Source: Onchidella celtica
Lineage: Eukaryota > Mollusca > Gastropoda > Systellommatophora > Onchidiidae
DNA: 64,000 bases
Direction of reading: 5' to 3'
NCBI GenBank assembly: GCA_963931925.1
Contig: OZ007580.1
Location: 10,806,001-10,870,000, forward strand
This document shows positions 21,527-36,500 of the stretch, in pieces. The translations under genes were made by a program, and so were the position numbers. The notes under the pieces are model-generated. The model was not told where the DNA came from. It was given only the letters and a program-made list of their open reading frames with translations, and did not search any database. Positions within the stretch are counted from its first letter, which is position 1. Each line of letters starts with the position of its first letter.

Positions 21527-24500
21527 GTAAAGGAAAGCTTATTATTTTTGTTTGGATAATTTCATTGCTCCATTGATGCTCCGACCCCAACGCCAAAGTA
21601 ATAGTGACAGTAATTATGAGGTCGCGGAAGGACTAATTTAAACAATAATTTCCAAAAGATTCATCGAACATTTTCAAGTTAAGTGCATGAAAAAGTGTTA
21701 ACTAAACTATGGCCCCGTAATAGAAGTTAGTATCATAGATAGTCATAATATAGAAATCTAGATATATAGAGTCTATATCTAGATAGAAATTATGAAATAG
21801 TTAGATTTTAAGAATGAACAAAGAGAACTCACGAGACTTAGATTAATTAGATCTACATCTTAATTTATTGACTGTGTTGCATCAGGATAGTATGAAATAT
21901 ACAAAAAAAAGCTGAAAAAGCAGAGCAGATGTTACCTTTTAGTGAAGTTTTAGTCAATTTTACTGAAATCAGATAGCAGTAGACTAGATCTAGAGTCTAG
22001 ATCTAGGCAAATTAAAACTTAGGAAATGATTTCTATCCAATCAAGTGTGGAAATGCAATGCAGTACCAGCTGGTAGAACAATAGATAGATCTGTCTAACA
22101 AATGTGTTGATGGCTTGGCGGAAACAGCGCAAAGGTTTGCAGTTGAGAGACATGTTTGGTTCATGTGTTGCTTGATTGTGGCATATTGTAGAATTCTAAA
22201 GAATTTAACTCATTTTTTTTTTTCAAAGATTTTTATGAATACAGAATCAGACTTAGTGTCTATGTCCGTACGACTGGAAAACACTAAACAGGAAGCATTC
22301 TACATTGACGAAATTTCAAAAACCATACAGTCTAGATCTATATTCAGGCAGTATAGAATGATTTGCAATGGGCTATATGATGAATTCTTTAAGACGTATG
22401 CGAATATGATCAGGATCTTATTTGCAGATGGGGCTTTCTTGGTTTTGTGATGTATCTTATGGAAGAGTTCCTCCAACCCAATAGGGTCTGTGGTAGTGCA
22501 ATGACTAACATCAGCCAGAGACTATGGGTTCGATTCCACCTGGCGCTTTTTTTTTTTTAAACCTAGTACTGCTCATTATAATAATGATTGTTAGGAATCA
22601 ATTTTTTTTTTTTTTCTAAGGATTTTGCAAGATCCATGCCGTGGGAAACTGATCATTATTAAGTACTACTAGTCAGTGTGCTCTAGATTACTTTTATTTA
22701 TTCCTGTTCATTGAACAGGACGGTTGCCAGTTGAGTTAGAAATAAAAATGTAAATCAGATTTTAAACATGTAAATGATTTCTTTTAGTCAGTGTGAGCTG
22801 AAAATGTCATCTCTATGGTAGCTTAGATCTATCTTGTTTTTACTGAAAATATAGGGGTCTTCTGCTTCAGCTATTTGTCACATTTTGTTTTAGTACTTTT
22901 TTGTTTGCATGGAAGTTTTAATTCATTCTTATTTGTTCTGTCTGACTTCCTCTGTGATTTCATACCTGACAAAATTAGCTAATATCTATAAAAAAAAAAT
23001 TTTTTTTAAATTTCCTTTTCACAATTTTTATAAGTGGGGGGAAAACCAGAAAAAAAAAGTAAGCTCTTGCTGAGATTTGCACCCCTTTCTTTATGGACTC
23101 GGCAAGTGAGTTTACTTATTAGTAATAATGTTAGGATAAGCATGCTAGTGGGCAACCAGAGTAAAAGCATTACTCTGGAGGGTCTCTCTACGCAGCCGAG
23201 GACATGATGACCGATTTAAGCAAGACAAAAGGCAAACTGGTGCATCATTTCCATAAGAAACACAATACGTTACTCCGAATTGACTCTATTGAGCCATCTT
23301 ACCGAGCGAAGAGCCTGATTATTAAAAAAAACAACCAGAATTGTGATCTCAAGGAGCTCATCCCTAAATAAAAATCACAAAACCAAAAATCCATCGATCT
23401 GCGAAAAAGATAAGTTCGAGTAAGCGTGGCCATTCTAAATTGATCAAAAGCTTGTACACCAAATTAGTACAGATCTACACCAGACTGTGAAGTTTTTAGA
23501 GCATCCATATCAATAGATTTAACTTTGTTTAGCTGGGTCAGTTTCGCATTGATGTGATTGATTCCTGCAATTATTAAATTTTTTTTTTTTTTATTCTTGC
23601 GCCTTTCCTTCAAAAACTTATTACTTCAAATTTTCTCATTATATTTCAGATTTATAGTTTATTTGAAATTCTTGAAAATTTCACACTAACTAACTCATGG
23701 TAAAGTTCTTCAGTCCGTAATTGATCTTTTAATTTGCGTGGAAACACACTTTTATATTTTCATGCGAAGTGTTTAGCCTACTCTGTAAAGGAAAACCTAG
23801 CTATATCTGCAAAGATTATCATTTACCCAGGAAAAACTCTTTAAAATACATGTATAGAACTCAACATTTCCAGTTCCACAGATTTCTTCTGGTTCGGTGG
23901 TAATTTTTGAAAGACAATGACGTGTTAGTTGTGGAAATAGGAAGTCTTCATAAAAGGAAGTTTAGTGTTTTCATTTTGTCACACTACATTTTAAACGGTG
24001 TTTGTTAAAATTTGGCATCTACCTCTCTGTAAAAAATGAAGTCAGATCAGTGGGAGGGAATGAGTGATGGAAACATTTCTTTTAATTTTATCACAGACCT
24101 GTTTTCACTCTCACTGCCATCAGCTTTCATAGATACAGTAGCAGGGAACATTAAACATTAGAAGCATTGATATTTGATTCCAAGTTTTCTTCTGCAAGAT
24201 TAACGAGGAAATCAACTGTCATGGTGCAGGTGACTTCTCACTGCTGGAGGTGTAAAAAATAGCTGCCAGTGACATGTGTAGTGACTTGGGAACCAACTTT
24301 TCTGTATTTGAGTGGGATGCCAGTACGTGACATTGTGTATTTTGCTTTTGTTGTTGTACGGACGCTCTCTAATAGTTTTTAATTTTATACGACTGCCTCA
24401 TGAGCTTAGCATAAAATGGAAATATTTGAAAGACAGAAATTTGGGAAGGACTTCTGAATGTTACTCATGCCTGATTATGTGTAATCACCAAGCCGCAGGT

Positions 24501-27500
24501 GCACTATAAAAAACATCCAACCATGACCAACCAGGCAGGATGTTCTTAATCTTAAGGTCATGTCCTTAAGAGTTAAATTGTGTGTTAACAAGCTGCCACA
24601 GTACTGCTAATTCAAAGATTTTTTGCCATATTATTTATTTCATAGTGAGTCAGGAAAGATAAAAAGCTGTTTTATAAGAAAGAATTTTATAATATATGAA
24701 GTTAAGGACAAAATATTTTTGTATGTTTCATAAACTGTAAAAATATTTGCCATCAGACACATTCATGAGCCCTCCTGAAATTTGTGTGAGGAAGATTTTG
24801 ATTTTATGAGATAAATGTTTTGCTGTTTAAGTAGTAGGTAATTGCTTTTCACACTGTAGGCTAAAGGTTCAGATTAATCAGATCATCCTTTTTTTGCAAT
24901 GTGCAAGTCATCATCTGAGTTCACATATTATATATTACCACAGAAATTCCTCAATTTTGTTTGATTTTGATTTTGATACATGCCAGACATCGTATGGTAT
25001 GGGACACTGGAGAGGCGCAAATCAAATGTAATCATCTTTTTGAGAACAGTCATTCTTCTTGTTGGAAAGAGTAGACTACAAAACACTTTATGAAACTTTT
25101 TAGAATTATGAAGCCATCTTAAAATGTGCTTAAATCGGCAGCTTTTTTTGTGTGTCTGTGTGTTTTATCTGATGCATGTGGCAAAATAATTTGTTGTTCA
25201 GTTTTTTGATAATGTTGTTTTGTTTGGACATTGTTTCTGCTTTGTCAAAGTTCTTTATTGTTGAAATTTTTTATTGGTATTCTACATTCTATCTATGACT
25301 GAATGGACTTCACTTATTGTATTTAGCACCATGGGACCTGAAAACACAATTTTTCAGTAGTGCTCTTCTTTTTAGAATGGATTTATTTTGGTCAAGTTCA
25401 CAGGCTTACTAGAGATCATCATCTAATAGAAAATGCCATCAGTGAACTCAGTGGATTGTAAAATTTTTGTAGAATTTCTGGGTATGAATTTTTAAATTTA
25501 GGAATCATCATAATAGTAATACGCTATACGTAGCATTTATATAGCGCTTCAATGTGTTAACAACCAGGCTTTAAGCACATTACAATATTTATAGTCATAT
25601 AATCACACATGCAATACTCAGGCATACTTAGGAATTTAAAACAACAAAGAAACTAAATGGACATTCAGTGTGTAAAATGACGACTCTTCAGCTGATATTT
25701 AAAAGTCATAGAATTTTCAGTCTCTCACAAAGACAGCTCTAGACAGAGAATTCCAAATCTGAGACCCATGGTCTTAAGGGATATCTTAGGCATTTGAAAC
25801 TTTTTAGTGTCTACAGATGCTTAAAATATCATGATGATACATAAGGAGTCAAAAGAACATTAAATAAGTTGGTGTGTTTTTGTATGACACAGGGTAGCCA
25901 GCTTATAGATTATTCGTTTTTCTGTCGGTAGCCAGTGCAAGCTCTGCAGTAGAAGTTCTATGAGGCCAGTTGGAAAGAGTTCCGAACATCCTAACCACTT
26001 TGAACTCTTGAAGTCCTTCACAGATTTTCTATATGTGTGTTTTTTAGTTGAAAGGGTAGGGACTGGGTTAGGAATATGATTAGGTTTAGGGTTAGGCATG
26101 GGTTTAGAATTTAGGATAGAGTGGTCTAGACCGGGTGCTTGGGACATGGGGAACTCTTTCCAGCAATTTTGTATTATGTATTATATTTAGAGCACTGAAG
26201 TTCACACATTGTAGTCCTGTCTGAACTTTGCACAATTGTGTCTGAATCCTTGTGTACTATACTGTTCAATATGGGTGCATTAATTTTGCCTAATACTAGT
26301 AGATAAATAAATCACAGAGCTGAAAATGGCCATATGTCATTTAGTTGATTCAGGTGTCCAAAATGTATAAAATATGGAATATTCCAAATTTTGTCAGGCA
26401 TGTGATATCAGAAAGGAAAGAATTTTGGCTGGAAAAGCCCCCTGCTGAACTCTCAGTATACTCTGTTAAATGTTCAGAAATCATCCATAATTAATTTGCA
26501 GGAATTTTTGTGTTGTGGAGGTTTAGTACTTCAATGTTTCTTCTTCTGACCAAACATCTGTTTTAGTAGGCTTAAACGTATTTTAAACGATTTTATTCTC
26601 ATGTCACTGTTCTGACACATAAACAGATGTGATAGGAAATTCATTTATAATTCTGTGAGAAATGGATTGTGCATCAGACATTTGTTACTAAATTTGTAAT
26701 ACAAAAGTCAATTTATTTATAAATGTTAATACTTCTAGTGTAGAATAAATATAGTAAGTAATTTTAATTTTTATCAACAACAACAACAACTAAAAAGCCC
26801 CCAAAACAAGATACTTTTTAAATCCCATAAGGAAAACAATACAAATTATGAAAAGATTGAACTCTACATACATTATCCTATGTAGTTGTTATATAGCACT
26901 TTGATTTTGTACTGAAGAAGGACCTCATTTCACCAAATATACTTGAAACAATAAGATGAGACACTCCCTGCTTGGCACCTCTAAAAAAAAAAAAAAATTG
27001 CGCACACAGTTTGTGAGCAGATCAGTGGCAGGGCCCATGGCGCATAGCATGAAAAGATTGCATGATATAACGATGAGGATTTGTTACATTGCCGCTGTGA
27101 CTAGAAAAAAAGAAAAAACAGCCAGAGTTTTCCCACAGCCATGGAAGTTATAATTACAAAATAAGTGACGTCAATCAAGGCCTACAGCGATAGTTGAACA
27201 AGGAACAAAATTCAGTTTTCCTACTTGGCTTTGTAAAATGCAGCTTTGTTCACGACATCCGTGCATTCATCACTAAGTGGCAGTGCGAAATCTGTGCATG
27301 CTAAATGTGCTAGCTGTTTCATCTTATTGCTTCTACTTCTCGTATCTTTGATTATATCCCATGGCATACCCTCAAGTTGCGCAGCCACATCTTAAATGAG
27401 AAAAAATGATTATAAAATTGTTTCAGCCTTGTACCCTCTACTCTTCTGTTTTTGATGTAATGATTTTCTCCATCCAGTGAATCTGAGTACTGCTACCTAC

Positions 27501-30500
27501 GAAAGTGGTCTTGAGTATGAAGACTTTCCCACAACATCAGAACCTGTGTACATATTAGGAGAAGTGTACAGTGCACTACATGGTAAGGATATTTTTCATA
27601 GATACTGAGTGTGAAAAGTTAGAAATAAATTATACTTTATTTTTAATGTGACGTTTATCACACACCCCACTGTAAACACTTATAAACCTCTGTAAATCTT
27701 AGCAAATTCAACACAAATCTAAGACACCGAAATTTTCTTGTGACTGTAGATATTCTTACTCATCTTTTTGGGTGGTAACGAAGATTATTTAAGGCAAATG
27801 GATAACTGGAAATTAAATGAAACAACTCGTCAGATAACAGTTTACTATCATTCTTTCTTTCTATACCTGAAGGAGCAGTGTGTCATTACCGTCAATACAT
27901 TTTTTTTTAATGTCTTTGTCACAGATCGTGAAGAGCTGAAGGATGACATAAAATCACGGATATGGATAACATACAGAAGGAACTTCCAAAATATAGGTAG
28001 ATAATTTAGAAGAAAATCAATACATTATAATACTGTACTGAAATGTATCATTCCACATCAGTCCCAAGTGGCACGTGTATGGTGAAAACCATATGCAAAT
28101 GTTTTTTAAAAAAACACGAAATCTGTGAGATGGCAGCAGGGTGTGAAAGTTAGGCCAGATAGTCAATATATATATATATATACTTGCAGTAGGATTTTAC
28201 TTACTAGTTGTGGCCAGTTACCAAGAAAATTGTTGTGGCCGTATCGTCATCTTTCCTGAAGACCGTAGTAACTCAAAAATTTTAAAAATTGATTTTTAGA
28301 ATGTTCAACTACATTCAAAACAGCATGGAATGATCTTGGTTCTAGAATCCTAAGCCAAAAAACAGTTGAATACCAAACTTTCAAAAATTCATATTAACTA
28401 GACCAGTGGTGCTAAAATAAAAGTTTTTTGCTTCTCCTGAAATGTCGCCAAAACTAATTATTGCACTTCTAGGGTATAGTGATGATATCAATAATCATCA
28501 ATGAAAAAAAATTAGTCTTTTCAATTCGCCAAACCCATACCTAACTCCACCTCTAAGTTTGCAACTGTCAAATTAATTCATTCTGTATACAAAACCCATT
28601 TTAGTCTCATGGTGCAAATAGTCACTCTGTATTTTTTTTTTTTTTTAATTTGACAGGTGGCACTGGACCCAGCTCAGACCATGGGTGGGGCTGTATGCTG
28701 AGATGTGGACAGATGATGCTGGCTCAGGCTCTGGTGCTGCGTCACCTGGGGAGAAGTAAGTTGGACTCGGGGTTTGTATCTGTAAGAGGAGGCTTTAAAC
28801 TGGTAAAGAAAATTCATCCAATTCCAGTAACAACTCTCATTGCCTGAGGATTAATTAACTCTTTGTGTGCCATGAATTTTTCCACATTTGTCGATTCAGG
28901 AAGAAAATAGTGGGGGAGATGAATGGAGTCTAGCTGCAGCAACATTTATGAATAGAAAGTCGTCTTTCTTTCTTCCTGAAACAAAATAGGCCTAGCATGT
29001 GCACTGATACATCAGTGACTGGCACAAATGTGACCAGCGGAAGAACTGAATTGCCAGCTATTGGCACACAAAGAGTTGACATCGGCGTTAAGGATGTGAA
29101 ATATTTCTATCAGTTTGCAGTCTGGTGTGGACATAACATTTCTGTCATTATAGAACTCATGTCATTATAGTTCATTTAGTTTGCGATTATCACTGTTTAC
29201 CCAATAGTTCTCCCTGTGACTGTCTCTCACTTGTTCCCTTGTTCCACTGTCCCCTTACATACATATCTGTTGCCTTTAGATATGGGACATGCTGTTTCTT
29301 TAGACTGCAGACTTGTCAGCTATAATCCCCTATTTTACAGAATTGTGCCGTATTTCAGGTGTTGAGAAGGTGTGAGGATTTTTTTTTTTTATTACAGAAA
29401 GAAAAAAAATTCCTGCTGGGTTTGGGGATAAAGACCAGTCCAGTGCAAGACAGTGGTGACAGTATGCATATTGCGATTACACACACAGAACACATTATGT
29501 GGCCTATGAAGTGTATCACCTTGTTTTGTATTTATATTCTCCTTTCTAATCACAACTAACTGACAGTTTCAGCTTGCCTTTATAGAACACAGGTCGAGAT
29601 GCCCCTTGAGGTGTCCCTTGTTGAAGTGCTCATTTAGTTGGCAGGCCAGAGACTCAATTCATGTGTTGATTTCACACCTCTGACAGATGTGTGAGAATAA
29701 AACATTTTGTCACTGAACAAGTTGTTTTTTTTTGTTTGTAAACTTGTAGAGAACCCATAACTTCACAGGCCAAGGACAAAAATTGGATTTCTACTCCCCT
29801 TTAGTCTCTTTTCTTGTTTTGATTTGCATTGTTTTTCCACCTCTTTCTCCCCAATATCTCATTTTCTATCCACCCTGTCCCCATGTATTTAATTTTCAAA
29901 TACAGATTTCAATGCTTATTGAGAGGAGCCGAAAAAACGTTTATTGTATTTTACTGTTATAGCAATAATTTAAAAGATTGCCTGAGACTTCAGTGAACAC
30001 AATAGTTTGATACAAAAGAGATTGTGGTTGGATTATTTATTATTTGACATTTAAGAAAGTTAATTTTATAATTTTTGAAACTGTTCTTCCCACTGCAGTG
30101 TTAAACAAAGAAGTGGCCAAATTGCACTACAGTGAAATACTCCCGCTGCTAATTTTTTTTATTATAATGAGATGGGTGGTCTTAATAATAACAACAGTAT
30201 AGAATTATTTCCTTTTGTGAAAAATGTGTCTTTATGTCTTGCTGCAGGCTGGAGATGGCATCCTGAGAACACAAATGAGACCTACTGGAAATTGTTGAAA
30301 ATGTTTGAAGACAAGAAAATGGCAACCTACTCAATACATCAAATAGGTAGGAGACTTAAATGAATTCATTTAACCCTCTCAGTGATATGGAAATCTGCTT
30401 CCGGTTGTCCCTCGGTTTATAAGCCTGTGCAAGCTCTAGGAGAAAAACCCCGCAACTTAAGCACTAAACATAGAAGACTTTGTCAAAAACCGCAGTAGCA

Positions 30501-33500
30501 TAGGCTTGTCAACTAGGTCCTGAGGAAGTAGTAGTATTTGTGGTAGTAAGATGTGGCCTTAAGATTGGTGGACAAAGGAGACATGGCCACAATGTCGTGG
30601 GCTTGACGGGGGGGGGGGGGGGGGAGGGGGGGGGGAGGGGAGAAGAAGAGAAGAAGAAGAAGATGATATTATGGTCTTGTCAATAGTGGACAAGGAGAAG
30701 AAAAAACATTGTGGCCCAAACACTGAGTGAGTTCATAAGTTTTTTAAAATATTTATAAGAATGACTCATAAGTGATAAAAAGCACATGTGTATACATACA
30801 AAATTGCATCAAAGACTGTGAAAAGCCAGCTTCTTTTGCAGCAGTTTTAGACCATAGAAGTTTGCTTACTTTTTGCAAGAAAGTATAATGTGGGTTCGTT
30901 GCATGATGTGAGATTATCTCCTTTTTTTTGGTGACAATGGAGATAATCACTTTTTATACAGAATTGACCATATGGAGATCTGGAAAGAAAAATCTCTCAG
31001 GTGAAGGATAGATTTTGCATTGTATCTCACATTATGACTACATGAACCCATTTCAAGTTGATGTAGAATGTTAGAGTGAGAAAAATTTTGCTTTAAACTC
31101 AGTGGTGCTGCATGTATTAATTTAATCAAACATGCTACAAAAAAACTGCCAATGTCTGGTCTTTCAGCTTATTTTGGGTTTAACTTGCTTGTTTTTCTTT
31201 ACTTTGTGCTCCATCCAGCTTCCATGGGAGAGGCAGAAGGCAAAGCCATTGGACAGTGGTTTGGGCCTAACACAATAGCTCAGGTGTTGAAGTGAGTGGT
31301 AACCTCAGTCTTCTTGTTTCATTTGGCAAACCAAAACCAAACAAAAAGAGAGCGGGAGGGCGACCAGGCCACTATTAGCGTCTTTGTATGTTTTAGTATC
31401 AAAATTGAGGCTACTGGTACATTTTGAGATATAAAATTTGCACTTGATGTTTGATTTTGATGCCCATACTAACAGTTTCTTTGTAAAAGTTTCTTCTTAA
31501 TCTTGATAGTGTTGACTCTTTCTTGCAGAGCCTTGAGATTGAGAGTTAAACATGAAAAATTACCATTTCTAGAAATAAGTTTGCTATTCCTAAAGGACAT
31601 CCACTGTCTGATAAAGCTTTTTGAAGGTATTGCTTTTCCTGCATACATTTTCTGGATCAGATTAGACATATGTAATTATTTAAGTGCTGGTTGGCCTCAT
31701 AAATGCTTGACATGTAGAGAAAGTAGAAAAACCACTTGCTCTGGGCTTTATTTGTAAAGTTCTCCCTCGCATTTTTTCATGCATTTGCCTATGTAGACAT
31801 GGGGGAACTGGGTTTTTGGCATTGGCATCTCACCATGCATGAGAGAGCCTTGCATGCTTCAAACAGAAAGCATTTAGTCCCTAGAAGACTGTAGGGCAAA
31901 TGATTGGCCTAATTATTTTACAGTGAAAAAGACAATGGGGTAGATCATGGCCCTGACTGTATCATAGTGAAACAGAGGAAACAAGTCGATTATTGGTCCA
32001 CTGTGGCCAAATGGAGTGCTAGTTTCATAAAATCTACACATCTGTACAGATCAGTGATGGATCTGCCAGCTGTTGTAAACACATTATCGTTTTTTGTTTT
32101 GTAAACCTATCTTTCTGGTTGGGTAACATCCACGTACGATAGTCCCGTCTCCAAAGGGTTAACTTCAGCATTTGAAATGACATCTGTTTTGGTGTGACGG
32201 GCTTGACAGACCGAAGTGTTAGTCTGATGTAGCATTTTACATTCATACATGAGATCTGGTCCTTCCTAGGTTCATGTCACCAGTTTTGAATTTCAACAGA
32301 TTAACATTTTTAAAGATATTCAGAATCAGAGATAGATATTGATAACATCACAGTTGAAAAGGACACTAAACAATGGTAAATCTTGTGAAAGAAAAAGGAA
32401 TGGTCACTGTAAGTTTCCTGCTGGCTTCAGCTTAAGACTGCAAGCTCTCTACTTTCTATTTGCTTCCTTTCTTGTTTGGTGGCTTGTCATCTCTGTTGTT
32501 TGCTTCTGATGTCTGATGCAACATTGTCTTGGCAGATGCCATTATCAGTTTTTGTAGTGGTAAGTAGAAGAAGAGGAGAGTGGAGTGTTTTTGCTGTTTT
32601 GCGGAGAAAGCAACCGGGCTCCCTCTTACAAAGTTGTTGTTACTTGTGTGTACTCATCCCAAATGTTTTGCACTAGGCACAAGTATGCATACGTATCTAT
32701 TCCTAACCCCATCGTTATCCTCAACCTGAAAGCTTATCGAATCCCTAACCCTGCCCGCCTACACTTTCAACCAGAAGCAGGAGGAAAACAAACAGAAAAT
32801 CTGAAAGAATAATTAAGGCTGTTGATAGGCATATTTTGAGAGGAACTGTTTAGCTCTGGAGTCACAAAAGGCTTTAGAATATTTACCCCTAGTGCTAAAA
32901 ACTTGGGCGATGTACGTATTTGTAACAGCATTCCTCTTACAATACTAGTCCTTCTCAGGGGTTATTTCCCTTTCAGTGTTTGGAACGAAGATGAGTGCTA
33001 GTAAGGAGTATTTTGTTATCACAATATTTTTTCTTTTTCCTCAGGAGAATATCTGTATATGACGACTGGAGCAACATTGCCATCCACATAGCACTGGACA
33101 ATGTTGTTATCTCAGATGATATACGTGAGTAAAATAAAACTGATACTAGGTATCATCTCACAATAATTGCTTTCTCATGTTGTTTTCTGTCAAAATTCTC
33201 TAAACCTCATGCAAATAGTTTTCATTTGCCACAATGAGTTAATTTTTACAAGAAAAAAAAAATGAGTAAGAACATCAGTAGCAGGCAAGCCCAGTGCTCT
33301 CAGCTTTGCTGGATAACTAACGTTGTAATTTCTGGGGTTTTGCTGGGTTTTTTTTATTTTTTTTTTATGCTTGCTCCGAAAAGCGTCCTTGCATAGATTG
33401 TCCTGGATGTTGTAAATCTTGTATATCTTTAAAATAAGAAATTGGCAGTCTGTTCTCATTACTTTTGTATGCAGTAGGTTTTAAGGAAAGAGTGAGATGT

Positions 33501-36500
33501 GCAGGGATATGAGATATCATCAGATTCAGCCATGGCAAAGCTCATAAATGACAGTGCATTAACCCTCACCCTGCGAGGGGCGGCAATTGTCGGTATTTAC
33601 TCGCAAGTACTCACGCCGCACGGGCGGCAAAAGTCGGGAAGGTCAAGCTGACCGCGCCACGCGCAAGCCGTATTTTCACGCATCAGATCACTGACCTTTT
33701 TGAGACGTAACCACCGTGTTATTGTTCACTGTATCTCTTCTAAATCAAACGCATTGTGACATGGACATGTTAACCAGTGAACCACTGATCGGAATCACAA
33801 AGACTGATCTTTCAAAGGCTCTCCCCACACTTTCAAAAGATGTAACATCGACATGCGAACTGTTGCTCAACAAATTTGCAATATTATCTCATTTTCTCAC
33901 AAGCTGACCACCATCTGGAGTTGTCTGTATCTAAGAACCAATCAGAAACAGCTCTGAAATAATCTTTGCCCCAAATGCCCACATTGGTTTATTAGTATGT
34001 GTCAATCAGGATGAAACCATTTGTGTAGGGCTTGGGAGGGCGTGGCTAGTTATCATGCTTTGTTCTCACGAAAACTACAGCTGTCAGTTTGGTTTGGAAT
34101 CATAAGTCAGATCATTGGTTAGAGACTGAGAAACTAAGATTTTGCTGGTTAATTCATTATCAAGCATGATAAGGCATAGCAGCGAATGTTTTCATACCGA
34201 TCAATAAAAACTGAATCACGTGGACAGCGTTTGTGGTCATCGCATAGCGGCACGGGTCAGTGACCCCAGATAAGATTCTCCGTGAGTAAGGTCACTGACC
34301 GTGCAACGGGCTTTACGGGTGGCGCGCGGGGTATGGGTTAATATTAGTCAGGTGAGTCATGTATGAACCCTTGACATCATTCATTCCTCTAATCAGCTAT
34401 ACAACATTGTACCTCTCATGTAATGTAATGTAGTAATTAACTTGTATAGGGCTCAAATCCAGAAAAAATGATGATCTCTAAGGCGCTGAACTAAAATTAA
34501 AAACAGGATTAACATAAAATCAATTCATCATGCTCCCACTTACACACAGTAACAAACACTTGATCCACGCTCATCCTCAAACCTCTGAGACCAAAAAGGG
34601 ACATCATTCAGTTTCAAAGAAAACTGTTCTAAACAGTTCAGTTTTGAGACTGTTTTTGAATGTGACGATGTAACTGTGATCCGCGGTAGTGATGATGCTG
34701 GCTGATACATTTGATGCAGATATTAAGAAACTGGAATCTGTGGTTTTATTTTGATCTCACACGTCCCTTCTGAAACGTAATTTTTAAGTAGATTTAACTT
34801 CCTATTTCAGGCAAATTATGCAGATGTCCTCTTCCTGAGGAAGTTAAACTGTCACATTCAAATGGAGAATCGGCAGACTTGCCAGAGGGGGAGAAGTTTT
34901 CAAAATTTGTCAACGACGCACCTCAGAGTAAAAGCCCAAGCAGCAAAAGTCAGAAAACACCTAGTCCAAAGCCCAAGAAAAAGACATGGTCTTGGAAACC
35001 CCTGCTGTTGATCATTCCATTGCGCCTTGGTCTCACAGACATCAACCCTATTTACTTTGAGTCTTTAAAGGTATGGACTCCATTTAGCTTTGCTCAGGGT
35101 TTTCTTTCTAGTTATCTGTTTTTCTACTCAAATTCTTTTCTAGTTTTTTTTCTTTTTTTGTTTCTTTACCATAATAACATTTTTAAATTTGAATATTTGG
35201 CCATGTGGAAAATGGTTGAGGGCGATACAACAAAGAATGTCACTGTTTCACTGTTTCACAAATTCAATCTAGCAGCATGAAATATTGATAATTAATTTTT
35301 TTTTTTTGGGTGGATTTGTTGGCCAGGTATTCATTCGGAAACTTTGAAAAAGGAAAGAATAATTAATGGACATGTTGAGACAAGTGGCTGAAAATATTAC
35401 CGTCTTAATGATTTTTTTTCTCCTTTTTCAGTTTTTGTTGTTTGTATCCTTGTAATTGTGTTGCTTATAGTGAAGTTCAAGCAGAGATACTAGACACAAT
35501 AAGATGAGACAGCTAGCGTGTTTAGCCTGCACAGATCTTGCACCGACAACTAGCGGCAAATGCGTGAAAGTCATGAACAATGCAGTATTTTACAAAGCCA
35601 AACAGGGAAAATATTGTATTTTGTTTACTGTTCAGCTATCGCTGTAGGCCTTGATGGACGTCACTTATTTTGTAATTATAACTTCAGCGACTGAAGTGGG
35701 AAAACTGGCTGTTTTTTCTCTTGTTTTAGTTGCAGTAGCACAGTAACAAATCAGCATCATCAATTTATCATTATATCAAGCATTGTTTTCAGGCTGTGCA
35801 CCATGGGCTCGGCCCCCGACCAGCGTGCAAACTTTGTGCGTGATTTTTTTAGAGGTGCCAAAAGGGGGTGTCTCATCTTATTGTTTCTAGTACCTCTGGT
35901 TCAAGTACATCTCATCTTTCAGTTTTACTGTCTGCAAATTCTAGTTATCAGTTTAGTGGAAAAAAACTTCGTGTGCCATAAATTGATACATAAAGATTTG
36001 CTTCTGAATATGGAAAAAAAAGTTTACCTTGGTGCTACTGACATGTGAGTTCAGATTTTATTTCATTTAATTTTAATAGATTATTTTCATCCATCATTCT
36101 TAAAAATATATTATGGTCCTCAGAAATGTTTTACATTAAAACAGTCTGTTGGAATCATTGGAGGGAAACCCAACCATGCACACTGGTTTGTCGGATATGT
36201 GGGTAAGTAAGAAACTGTTACATGCAGTGTGAAATATATGCTATCTTTGGTTACAAATTAATAACGTACATAAGTCTCCATTAACTCATTCACTACAGTA
36301 AGCCAAATATTCGACTCATGGGTTTTTTGCTTCACGAGTCCACCGATTTTCCAACACTGCTATCGAAGCCAACCTTTCAAAATATGGAATCCTATTCTGG
36401 TTCACTGATTTTCCTTATGTTATGTCTTGTGTTTGTAGTGAGTGAAAGAAAAAATGTCTTTGAACAATCCCTAAATTTCAAACTGGATAGACTTGAGAGT

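Noticed and set aside
22115-22450. 111-codon plus-strand open frame in ATG4 intron 1
   Set aside because: No recognisable domain, Phe-rich across a T run, and no splice signals linking it to ATG4.
25521-25760. TATATAGCGCTTCAATG-type stretch, with a distant look-alike near 34419-34640
   Set aside because: It resembles a common mollusc interspersed repeat, but neither ends nor a clear alignment between the two could be established by eye.
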